64,000 bases of DNA. Source: Mesostigma viride. Its lineage: Eukaryota > Streptophyta > Mesostigmatophyceae > Mesostigmatales > Mesostigmataceae. The DNA lies in contig RPFO01000310.1 in NCBI GenBank assembly GCA_009746045.1, positions 4,593,317 through 4,657,316 of the forward strand. Reading direction: 5' to 3'. A program made the position numbers and the translations under genes. Of the stretch, positions 45,301-55,800 are shown piece by piece (the stretch's first letter is position 1; every line of letters starts with the position of its first letter). The notes below the pieces were generated by a model. That model made no database searches. It was not told the DNA's origin and was given only the letters and a program-made list of their open reading frames with translations.

Positions 45301-47974
45301 CCCTCGTCGGGGCTCTGTTTCCCCTGACATGGGCACCATGCTCTGTAGCTGGGGCTCCACTGTGACGGTCTTGTGGAGCACAGCCGTTGCAAAGCTCAGG
45401 GAAATACGGAAATGCCCTCGTCAATGTTTCTATAAGTTTTCATAGGTTGCATGACATTGTGCGCTTGCTTGTGCGTGAACCTCCCGTGCGGTTGGTGGGT
45501 GCTTTGGGTTCCCGCACCATTTGTCATGCGGGTTGCCAGGCCAACAGCATTGGGGAGAATGTGCTCCAGCATGGCAGCAGGGTGCGGGAGCTATATCACC
45601 GCCTCACGCAAGTGGACCCTGCCAGGCAGCAATATTACCACGCCTGCCTCAGCGACCTATCTCTGGACCAGGTGAGTGGCTGGGCCCTACACATTTAATT
45701 GTGATGCAGCCAATCTGGTTTTTCGAGCCTCTGGGATCCGAGGGGCATGCCTTACCCAAATTTGCAGATAGTTCTAGGCCCGTATGAGATGCCATGGTAA
45801 TAAGTAGCTAGCCTACGTACCACTGAGATTGCCTGGCCATTTGTACCAACTTATTTGCCATGGATTCCTATCTAATGCCCTGTGCACTTCAGGCTGTTCT
45901 TTTCACCCTGGATGCTGGTTACCCAGGGTTCCAATGTTGCCCATATTTAGCGTTTTGTGTACAGAGCTGCGTTGTGTCTCCCAACCCCCAACCCCCAGCT
46001 CCAACGCCAAAGCATGCTCCCTCACCAGCGTATGCATGGTTTGGCAGCTGCATCCGTTGGCTTCTCAAATGTGATTGGTCTTCGCATCAAACCAGTCAAA
46101 TGTGATTGGTCTTCGCATCAAACCAGGTGACAACGCGTGGCAACAACTCTTCCTTCTGCCCATGTCCTACGTAAGAGGTCCAGTTGAAACTGAAACGGTC
46201 TCCATCAATCCGCTCTCTTTCTTTTGCCAGGCTGACTCATAGATGCTGCTCTGGCAAAATGTGGCGGTGGCGGCTACCTACATATGCAGGGGCTAGCGGC
46301 ACACAAGCGGGCAGGTGAGCTGCCAACCCCACCACATGGTGCCCTCTGGGTGAACCTGTCGCGGCTAGGACTGCACCGCGTCACCCTGAAGGGATGCTCG
46401 CAGATCTGCCATGTGCGGCGACTCGACCTGAGCCACAACCATCTTTTTGAGGCCACAGGTACGGGTTGTACCAGACACCTTGAATTCACCTTATCGTGGC
46501 AGTGCTTGCGATGGGCCTCCAGTGCTTCGTTTTGCCATTGTTGTGTGTTTTCATGTATGTAACCTTGCAATTACCAACCACCCTGGCGGATGCACAGAGA
46601 ACCATGCAGCTTCAACATCTCACCATGCACCTTTCTGGATAGTCGTCAATTCCCTTTGTGACTTGAACTTGTTTGTCATGGTAGATTCTCTCCCTGATGG
46701 GAACAGCCAGAGCAGGCATGGCTCGCTTCACCTGTGTGTAAGCCTAGTTCCCTCTAGAGAGCGAGCTGCCGTGTACCCTCAGTAGCTGAGGCATTTGGTT
46801 TGCAACCCTCATTGTTGCTTGTCTTGTCATAGTGCTACACGGCATCGCTCTCCACCGTTGCTGGTGTGGTCCACTGACGCAGTTTGGCGTTTCGTGGCGC
46901 AGAGACCGGTGCTTGTTGGAGAAACCATGGCTAAAGCCAGCTCAGCATGGGCATACCAGTGGATGTCGTCACCACCCTGGTTCATAAATTAAGTGAAACA
47001 ACTAAATAAATAAATGTCCTCCAGGGGGACTTTTTGCGTTTTTTATTGAACCACCAAACCTTTCTCAGAAAGCATTTGCAGAATCGTCTGTCTCGCTCCC
47101 TCCTGCACCCACATCAGCCGCGTGATTGTTGGCGCCACTGCGAGACGCGATGAGTGCCGAATCCCAGCGCATCCGCATGGGGAACTTGCGGTGGGACTGT
47201 GTGGCGAGGTTGACATATCTGGCCTGGAAGAGTTAGTGCTCCTGCGGCTCCCCAGCGGGACTGCGGGACTAATCAATTAAGTAATTAATGTCTGCCCTGG
47301 CAGTGCCGTTGGCATGGATGCAGATGTCGGTGCCAGCACTGTAAACAACATGCCAGCCGTACACACACGTTGGTGCACCTTTGCACTGCATACATGTCAC
47401 CCGCTGATCCGACACATTTCCTCTCATGAATGCTTGACACCCTGGCCCGCTCAAATGTACCCGTTCATATATGTACCTGTTACAGTGTGTCCGCTGAACC
47501 CAAGGCCGTCGTCTCCTTGGCCCCATCGTGCATGTCATGCAACGTGACCTCGCTGGCTTCTGGCACGCAGGTCTGGAATGTCTGCAGCAGCTGGTGTCCC
47601 TGGATCTCAGCCACAACCGCATCCGCTACATGGCGGACATCCTGCCTGGGCTCTCCGGTCTACCGCAGCTTCAGGCTTTAAACCTGAGCCACAACCTGAT
47701 GGGTGCGCCGTCTCATGGGGCCCATGGTGGCGGTCAACCAGAATTTGAAGGTGGTGATGAGCAGACCAAGGAGTTGAATGGTCGTGCACAGGCAGCAAGC
47801 GTTACCGATGCATTGATGATGTCAGCAGTGCGAGGCCTCAGCGGTTTGGTGGCACTGAGGTCGCTCGACATGACGGGAAACCCTGTGTGTGCTTGTGTTT
47901 CCTACATGGAGAGGATGCGGTCTGTCGCGCCCTCTCTCTTGTGGCTTGATGGGGAAAGGCTTGTCGTCAGCTAA
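33383..47974 (+). CDS. RABGGTA: Rab geranylgeranyltransferase alpha subunit, 11 exons, 928 aa
   Basis: With the beta subunit and Rab escort protein it attaches geranylgeranyl groups to Rab GTPases in the cytosol. Exons: 33383-33504, 34561-34981, 35247-35303, 35608-35834, 35996-36194, 42820-43405, 43783-44122, 45122-45251, 45540-45671, 46290-46458, 47571-47974; phases agree and the total is 2787 nt. The start MHGR matches the family N-terminus. Prenyltransferase-alpha repeats: NPEFLTVWNYRR, NAKAYGPWYHRK, DERNFHGWLHRR, NFSNYSAWHYRR, DQSGWMYHRWLLAR. Exon 6 encodes the insert domain (HAQVWSCQLPRSL resembles the animal Ig-like insert). Leucine-rich repeats close the protein: VRRLDLSHNHL, LVSLDLSHNRI, LQALNLSHNLM, LRSLDMTGNPV. 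Odd points: a ~95-residue Ala-rich linker in exon 2 and a 6.6-kb satellite intron 5. Confidence 0.93.
36195..42819. repeat. 6.6-kb telomere-like heptamer satellite filling intron 5 of RABGGTA
   Basis: About 940 heptamers related to CCCTAAA, in homogenised blocks. Approximate order: CCCTAGA (36305-36830), CCCCAGA (to 36945), CCCCACA (to 37398), CCCCTGA (37431-37682), CCCCGAC/CCCCGGA (to 37748), CCCTCCA (to 38180), CCCTGGA and mixed (to 38445), CCCTATA (38446-41132, ~384 copies), CCCTCTA (41133-42090, ~137 copies), CCGTCCA, CCGTACA, CCCTACA, CCCTACG, CCCTCCA and CCCTACA (to 42790). The last ~30 bp supply the acceptor (GATGTGGCAG). Canonical CCCTAAA is almost absent. Gly/Val/Trp-rich frames across it are artefacts. 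Confidence 0.97.
44165..44340. repeat. Degenerate GGTGCTGCTCAATGATG repeats, RABGGTA intron 7
   Basis: About nine degenerate 18-20 bp copies of CAATGGTGCTGCTCARKGATG. The remainder of intron 7 (44123-45121) shows nothing else except a G9 run near 44453. Confidence 0.75.
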
Positions 47975-48940
47975 AAGTGCTCTCTTTTCGGATGCATGAA
48001 GAATGCAGCCCTAAGGCCCACAATTTTATTAAGTGAGACAACAATGGACAGCTGAGGAGTTACTTACATGGACACTTGCCCAATACGGCACAAGTGTTGC
48101 TGGAGCAACACTTTGTGGTGACTGGCACTGGCTTACCTAATTAATTAATTAATTAGACACGCGCTCCCGTTGTGGAGTCACGGAGCACAATAATAGAGAG
48201 TTTAGGTGCGCTTTAATTTTGATCATCCCTGTATGTTGCACACTGGAAAGGGGGCGCAGAGACACCCGTCTCTCCTCATGCCTGCGGAGGCATGCAAGCC
48301 AAAGGCTGCTGCAATCGAAATTACTTACGAGGATAGTCTGGCATCACTGTAGGTGCATATGCACTCCTACACACAGATCTCGAGTGATTTATCTAGTACC
48401 AAATCCGAAAGGCTTGCATCACTCCCCGGAAAGGAGAACTTTTGCGGATGACTGTAGGTGTAAGTTGGCGATGCCATGGTAACCGGAGACGTCCGTCCTA
48501 TAATCAGCGAAAGTTGGTGCGAGAGGTACGTCCCCAGTTCGATTCCGGTCGGATTCATTTGCAGATCGCGTTTTTCCACGTTTTCCGCGGCCCGGCACTG
48601 AACGCAAATGGTTTTCACCTTTGCGGAGTGCCTGATCAGAATATGCGCGCATAATTAAATGTGCGTGGGTGACATGGCAACTAATTAATTGTGCGTGGGC
48701 CGGTGACATGGCGGGGCCGGCGTTGTCTGGCACAATGAAACTGTAGACTGTAGTGTGCGGGTCGACATGCGGGTGCATGGGTTGAAGAACCATGAAGGTA
48801 CTATATGCCGAGCCATGCATACACGGTGCTACGATTTACGAAGGCCAGTATGCAGGTGGCTAGGCCATACAACATTACATCAACATCATGCAACCCTATC
48901 TGAACCTACTGCAGGATATAGACATAATGGATCCTGCATG
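47975..48940. other. RABGGTA 3' flank; half TIR element at 48138-48185
   Basis: No gene is recognised. (TTAA)n at 48138-48155 joins AGACACGCGCTCCCGTTGTGG, related to the short TIR element at 20229-20427. Near 48535 AGTTCGATTCCGG resembles a pol III B box, but no matching tRNA fold was found. Confidence 0.55.
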
Positions 48941-48949
48941 TCACATGGG

Positions 48950-50710
48950 TGGAACCCATAGCTTGCTGTTAATGTATACAGGTCCCTGCCCTGCCCTAGT
49001 GGAAGTCCTTTGGGCTTCTTGCCCAGGCCGGGCGGCCAGCCGGATGGCTTGTGGCGGATGAAGGTGGGCCGGCCACAGCTCGCGACGCTGCTGCTGCTGC
49101 GCGCGGAAGCTAGTCAGGTCATATATATGTGCCGCTGTGGCTGAGCGCGACAAGTTTGCCTCCTACGGCAATGTGGGGCCCCACCGGGTCATCCCCTTTG
49201 TCCTTGAGGAGTTCGGGGCCATGGGCCCCAAGACAGCGGAGTTTTTCCACGAGTGCTGCCAGCGCCGTGAAGACCGCCTCGACCTCGAGGGTCAGACCGC
49301 CCCGTGGTCGGCCCGTACGTGGTCCTCGTATTGGCGGCAGCGTCTGTCACTCGCCCTCACTCGCAGCGTGGCTGATGTGTTATTCCGCCACACCCGGGCC
49401 GACTTTGTAGCGACCCATGCGGTCTAGATTCCTTCCAGGCCTGCATGGTGGGCCGGCAGCGCTGTTGCTGCGTGTAGTTTTGTGATGTATAGTTAGTTGT
49501 ACCTTGTGCCGCTGGCGTGATCCTTGGATGTCTGTGTCAGATTACTATTAATTTCTTCAGGGTTATTCTCCCAGTTCTCGGGTTTTTCCTTATGTTGCAT
49601 GCCTATCTCACCTCCGTAATCTATCATTCTCAATGAATATATATGTGCCAAATCAGAATATATATTAAAAATATAATTACTTACAGCAGAGTGAAATCAC
49701 TCAAACCAAAGCAAACGCCCAGCTATAAACCTATATACAGAGCCATCAGAATATATATAGTCCAGCGACCATATGGGATGGAGCTAGTGCAGAGTCTTGC
49801 GCTGCCGAAGTAAAGCGCATGTTTATCCTCTGGAAATTACACAAAGGTGAGCAGCACAGGCGGGGGAACTTCCTTGTCCCGATTAGCGGCGCGCAGACGG
49901 TTCCCTCGCAGTGTGATGTCACCTTTGCCCCCGACACGGGGGGTGAGCCCTGTGCGGGTATTCCTAAAGGAGTGTGCCCGTCAGCTTAGCGTCAATAGAC
50001 TCGGCATCCTCCCCTTTGAAGGTCCATAGGGAAAAGCGACGCAGAATCACCCGGCAGCTGCGCCGCGGTCGCGCTCGGTGGCCTCCTGGCGCTAGGCATC
50101 CAGCTCCTGGAGCGGCTTGGTGGCGATGGCGTCGGTGGTTGAGGCCGGCCGCTTGGGATCGACTTGAGCAGGTTGGCACAGCCGCCGGCCCGGGTGTGCA
50201 CGAGGGGGGCCTCCGCCGCGTGCCCATGCAGCGTGCTGGGCGGCCATGGTGGCCGTCTGTGCGCAGCCATCTCGCGCACCTGTAAGGCCAGGGCCTCAAT
50301 CTGCTTAGCAGTCTGCTTAGCGCCGCCGCGTCTACTGGCGAGCTCCTTGAAGTCCTGCATGCACCACCTTGCTCTCCAGCTAGCGCTGTTGCAGGCCAGC
50401 GAGGGTGGATTTGGTGCTCTCGGAGGCGAGCGCGGCTGATCGATTTCTCCCGCTGGGTGGTAAACAAAGGCTGCAATTTTGTTGGCAACCTTGGTTGGTC
50501 TCGACATTCGAGACCTTGGCCTCCAACGCATTCAGCATCTTGGCAAATGCGTCCAACGGGTCGACCTTATCCGCCAGCGCCCAGGTCATGTGCTCCTCGA
50601 GCACTGCGCGGATATATCGTCCTTGATTATAAGCATGGAGGCCGCAGCGGCAATGGCAGCGGCATGGCAGCCGCATGCAGCAGCCGGGGGCAGCTAGCAG
50701 CAGCAGCAGC
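48950..50710 (-). mobile_element. Decayed LINE ORF1 copy, interrupted by a second retroelement fragment
   Basis: On the minus strand, several frames together give ORF1-like pieces in order: NQGRYIRAVLEEHMTWALAD (50630-50570), KQTAKQIEALALQVREMAA (around 50300), PVLLTFV with a following stop (near 49850), and QQQQRRELWPAHL with VYINSKLWVPP (49100-48955). They line up with the ORF1 of the half-LINE at 26148-27496, including its PVLLTFKYMAD and LAQQQRRRELWPAYL segments. Multiple frameshifts and stops make it a pseudogene. 49129-49750 is a later insertion. Confidence 0.65.
49129..49750 (+). mobile_element. 5'-truncated LINE insertion: RT C-terminal remnant and 3' tail
   Basis: The open frame 49137-49427 has PFVLEEFGAMGPKTAEFFHE and WSSYWRQRLSLALTRSVADV, a pattern I associate with the extreme C-terminus of LINE polyproteins. 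An AT-rich 3' region follows (AATATATATTAAAAATATAA). It interrupts the minus-strand ORF1 copy between its LD and DLT residues. ATATATAT lies on both sides (49121-49128 and 49751-49758) and is the likely target duplication, though such a simple sequence is weak evidence. Confidence 0.55.
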
Positions 50711-50730
50711 AGCAGCAGCAACAGCCAGGC
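50697..50730. repeat. (CAG)n microsatellite
   Basis: About ten CAG/CAA triplets at the upstream end of the decayed ORF1. The Leu-rich frame on the minus strand is an artefact. Confidence 0.85.
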
Positions 50731-50759
50731 CTGCTGGTGCCACAGCTAATGTTAACTGT

Positions 50760-52857
50760 GAGACAACTATTCCTGGGCGCATTATGAGATTCTGTACTTA
50801 GGACAGATTGCTTTTGCATCCTCCCCAATCATGATCATCATTTTTTTCGATATTATAATTAGCGTGAATTGGTTGTGTTCCATACAATGCTGATCGAAGG
50901 CGCCGGGCGGTGAGAACTGAGACAGTGCCCGCGCAATATATCGTCGATCAACTCGCGGTGCATGCCGCAGCCATAAGATTTTTTACTAATTCCTTAATGG
51001 GAACCGCAATAAGAGATTTTAATAATTCCCTAATCCACTTTCTGCTGAATAGATAAGTGGAATGGCGTGCTTTTCCAAGGATTCAATACTCATGGTTTGG
51101 CCAGCCTCAAAAGGCTAATTATAAGCGCATGAAGTATACTGTTATATAGCCTGCGACCCGACCAGCTGGAACTAAAAGCTTCTAGCTTAAAGTTCTAACC
51201 AGATTTCCACAGAGATCTTTCTTCTCTGTGACTAATAGCAGGCGCGCCGTTGGCCTTCTGATTGATCAACCCACGTGCTAGAATCTGCCAACGAGCAGTA
51301 AGATTGAACCTGTGGCCGGCCTTTCAAGGCAACCAGATTATGGGGTGGTCCCTGCCCCCTTCTTGCGGTGCGTCAAGAAGGGATGCATGAAAGATACCCC
51401 ATGACCAACGGAGGCGCGTGAATGAATGAATCAATCATCAATAAATCAATGAACGTGCACTCATGCTTGAGCTGTATGAAATCCAGGCCGGCCGGCTACT
51501 AATGCTCACGTCATCATGAGTGCTGCTGTATTTAGCAAGTACCGCGGACGGACGGTGCATTAATCGTTACCCTGTGGCGCAATCCGGGCGATCGCGACGT
51601 AATTTTTTGTATACCCCATGCCACGCAAATGGATGGTTCCCCGAGCACCAAGGCTGCACAGCAAAATCCTCACATTACCCCGTAATACATCAACGACCGT
51701 CAGCGGTATAACCTGAACTGGGATTGCGCCCGGCCCACGAAAAGCACCAGCGGCTTGACTTGACTAGTGTGCCCTGCTTGGGGGGAATTGGAGACAGCCA
51801 TGTGCTGATTATTATAAAAACTGTTCAACTGATGTCTTGATTCCCATATCAGCATCCGCGAGCACGCATACAAATTCACAGCTTCTCCTCGACATGTCGG
51901 CGTCCGTCTATGTATGAAAGCTAGACCTTGCCAGGATCTCGGCTCCACTCAGGCTTTGCGAAGCGCGGCCCCATTGCAGTATTAGGGCCAATTGGACTGG
52001 ACGCTCATCAATCATATGTCGATCAACGTAGCATTCTGTTTTTGAATCCATGCAGGGAAACGGGTGGGAATTGGGGAATGGTATCGTATATCGAGAGCTA
52101 ATGATCCGGACAACAGCGAGTTGAGTTGAGTTTATTCCCGCGCCGGTGTTCCGACAGGATTATCTGTAGGGAGGAAAGTGGCCGAAGATAGTACACGTGT
52201 AAATAAATGGTAAGACCGTACCGTAGTCACAAACTTGTGGCATAGAAGCCCCGGAATGCATGACACACGTCATACTCCAGTTCCGCCAGGTCATATGCGG
52301 TGCTGAACTTCTACCACTATAACTGTCGAGGGAATGGTGTTCTATTTAATTTTCTGTGTTGACCAATGACCGGACCTGACGGAGTAGCTTCTCAAATCCC
52401 AGGTTAGGTACGGTATACCGTAGTTATGAACGCCTAGCTGCGTAGTCAATTTCTCCGAACGAACCGATGTTGCAACTGCCAAGCCACCGCGCAGAGAGCG
52501 CAGAGAGCGTTCGGCTGGCTGCCGGCTGGGCCGGCCTTCCAGAACGGACAGGCTCAGCCCAGGTTCGACAACTCGACGGACGTCGACGGCCAATCGCTCC
52601 ATGCCGACTGAACACTTGCGTATTGACGTTGCAGGTCGCCAAAACGCCAAGTCTGTCTGTCACCGGCACGCTCACGAGACTCAACAGACTTGCTAAGTTA
52701 TGGCTGTTAATTGCAGGAAGACGCAGAAAATGAGCGCCTTCCGCGGCTTCCGTTTTACAGAGATGAACGATGGAACCGAAAAGGCTGGAAACAGATGTGA
52801 CAATTGTGCATTCGCCTAACGACTAGAGAGCCTAGTGAGTTTTGAGTACTCACCAAC
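50760..52857. other. Intergenic region, no gene recognised
   Basis: About 2.1 kb of mixed composition with short AT-rich stretches, for example ATGAATGAATCAATCATCAA near 51420. The right end should hold the promoter and 5' UTR of the membrane protein gene. No convincing core motif is seen. Confidence 0.5.
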
Positions 52858-55800
52858 ATGTCGTATACAAAGATGTCCTACGAGCGGCTAGGCCGCTTCT
52901 CCCTGGGTCGGATATTCGATCCGCCAATTAAAAAAATCCGGGGGATTCTTTCATCAGTCCCATTTCGCCAAGCGATGCAGGTATGTTCTCGACAACTTTT
53001 TCAGCTGTCAGTAATGCCGTGGGCCCTCGTTTCGTAAATGCGTTGGGCTTGCATTTGTTGGCAACTTGGGCGATATCGCCTTGGCAGGGGGGGGGTGTAA
53101 GAATATCGAAGGACTTCTTCCTGTTATAGTTGTAGTTTCGCAAAGCTCGACAGCTAGATACCACCTTATGAACTTATCCCTCATGTTACTTTCTAAACTT
53201 TTCTTTTCTGGCCCGTGCTTTTTTGTGCGGATTATTTTATGCATGAGCAGGTGGCGCTGGGCTGTCTTGTATCATATGCCCCAGTACTCGTGCCCGGCTT
53301 GCAGTTCCAGGGAGCTTGTCTTACTACGATTTTGTTTCTTACTGCCAGCCTCCTTCATACGGCTCAGCCGTTTGTTGGAGCCAAAATTTTTGCCGGCATA
53401 ACAATGGTGTCGGCCTCGGCGATCTCCGCGGTTTTGGGAGGCGTCACCATGGTTTTAGCGCATGCAATAGCTCCTGGAGATGATGGGGACACGTATGTCC
53501 TAGCTCTCTGCATTCTCACTGCCATCGGCCTGTGCCTGTTCGCGTCGCTACGGACATTCCTGCCGATGGCCCCTCAAGCTGTGATCGCCACGTTTCTTTA
53601 CGGCATGACGGTGGGTCATCGTTTGCACTTCCATTGACTTCATGCACCAGTGTCCGGAATCAGCATGTAGGCTTTCGTTAAGCCTGGCCTGCACTCGTAA
53701 CCAATGCTGAGGAACACACTTTTCTACGGAGAGTTGAGAACTGGCCTCATGTGTATGTACAAGGGACGGGCAGAGTGTACTTAAGGGCTGGAATGTATCT
53801 AAAAGAGACCGTGCATACGATGCTTGTGTGCCCGATCTCCACACCACCTGGTGTGACCGGTGCAGGCAACAGTGCCATCTATCTATATATGCCAGCCAGC
53901 CTATGCTGCGCCAATTATTCATTCATTCCTTTTTAAAGTTGCTTCCATGGACACGCCAACCATGCATGCGTGTTACTTTTCCTATCCCGGGGGCATCACG
54001 CCTATCGCGCTCAGCCATAGGGGCAAGAACTAATGTTTGTTTCCATAAGGCCTAGTCAGCATGCGGGTCCGCCACCTGTACAGTGGCGCCTCTCGTTGAC
54101 CTATAGCAGCCTCCCTGCCAATACTTACTCCCACCGCCCCTCTCATCCTGTGCATTGCATGCATACATGCGTGCCCCCGCCCCCCATACCATGCCCCCAT
54201 TCCCCGCCCCTCACCCCCAACGTTCTCTTGCCCCCTTGTTCCCCTAATGGCTCCCCGTTCCCTGTTGCTCTCCCGTTCCCCTGCCCCCCCACCCCCCTTT
54301 CATCCGGCCACTAGATCATGCGCGGGCGCTATGTGGACCCACCGCGTGACCTGTGGCGGCTGGCCGTGTGGCCCATCTTTGGCATGGGGGCGATCGGCGG
54401 GATCATCGTCGTGCTGGGCGGGATGCTCTTCATGCCCGACCTCGCCTTTGACGCGCTCGTCAAGGAGCTCTCCGGCGCGGTCGTGTCGCTCGGCCACTCT
54501 ATATCCTGGTACTCCACCGCCATGTGGGATGATGCCATGGACGGCAAGGTGCCCGGGTCGCGCCGCGTGTGGGATCCGCGCAAGGGCAAGTTTGTGCGCG
54601 CAAAGGGCATCAAGAAGTCGGCCAGCCAGAGCAGCCTGACCAGCACGCCCGTCACGCCCATGCAGAGCGACATGAGCACCAACGGGCACAACACGTTCGG
54701 GCCGGCCACGCCGGGGGAGACCACCGACGGCGCCGGTTACTACACCGAGGGGTCGGTCGTGAGCGGATACCCGGATGACAGCCGCCTGGGAGGGTCCTCC
54801 ACGGAGGTGGACATGTCAACTCGGGGGGTCATCCCTCCCCCCTCGGTAGCCGAGACGTCGTCCTCGGACGATGAACCCGAGCTGGGTCCCGAGGAGGAAG
54901 GTGTGCTAAAAATAGACCACGCGGTACCGACGCGCCTCCTGAACACGGCGCGCAAGCACAAGAAGCCGGCGCCCGTAGGCGGCAGCAGCAAGAGCCGTCG
55001 CGCGGCAGCGCGTGCGCAGGCGCTCGCTCGCAAGCGCGCAAAGGACGTGAAGCTGCCACCTGGCATCACGCTCACGCCGATCCGGACAAGCGTGGACAAG
55101 TCAGCGGGGCAGCTGCCCAAGGCGCCCAAAGCGGCCAAGGGCAGCGACAGCAACCCTCAGGGGACCAAGGTCCCGGGGAAACTGTACAGCCTCCCGTTAC
55201 CGCAGACGGACATGGGCCGGCTCTGGCCGGTGATTGACCGCACGCGCGACCTGCTGGTGATGGCGCGGAACGAGCCGGCGTTCCTCTTCCCCTGGGGCCG
55301 TGGTTGGGGCTGGCAGATGCGCGACGCAGATGGAAAGGACTGCAAGCGGGACGACCCCGCGGTGCACATCGCCGAGCTGGACGCGTGGAAGGTGGTGATC
55401 GACAAGGTGGAGGCGCTCCAGTCCGCCATGGTGGCGCTCGCCGTCGTGTTTGACGGCGGCAAACGGCGCTTCTCCTCGCGCACACTCTGGCGGTGGCTGG
55501 ACAGCGAGGCGCAGGGCAACCTGCGTGCGGCCTTCGCGACGATGGGCGCCGTCTGCCAGGCGGTCGGGCGCGACATCATCTTGGTGCTCGGCGACCCCAC
55601 GCGCAAGAAGAAGAAGAAGAAGGGCGGGGAGGGCGCGGACCTCCCGTTCAAGTACGACGTCGCTCCGGAGTTTTCGCATGACGCGCCCACTCGGTCGCAA
55701 CTTCTGGCGTCCGTGGAACACTCGCTGGGCATGGTGCTGGCGGCGCTGCAGCAGCAGCTGTCTACTGACATGCGCCACGCGTACGAGGGCCACTGGGCGC

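Noticed and set aside
48440-48660. tRNA gene on the plus strand near AGTTCGATTCCGG
   Set aside because: A B-box-like motif is present but no A box at proper spacing and no cloverleaf could be drawn.
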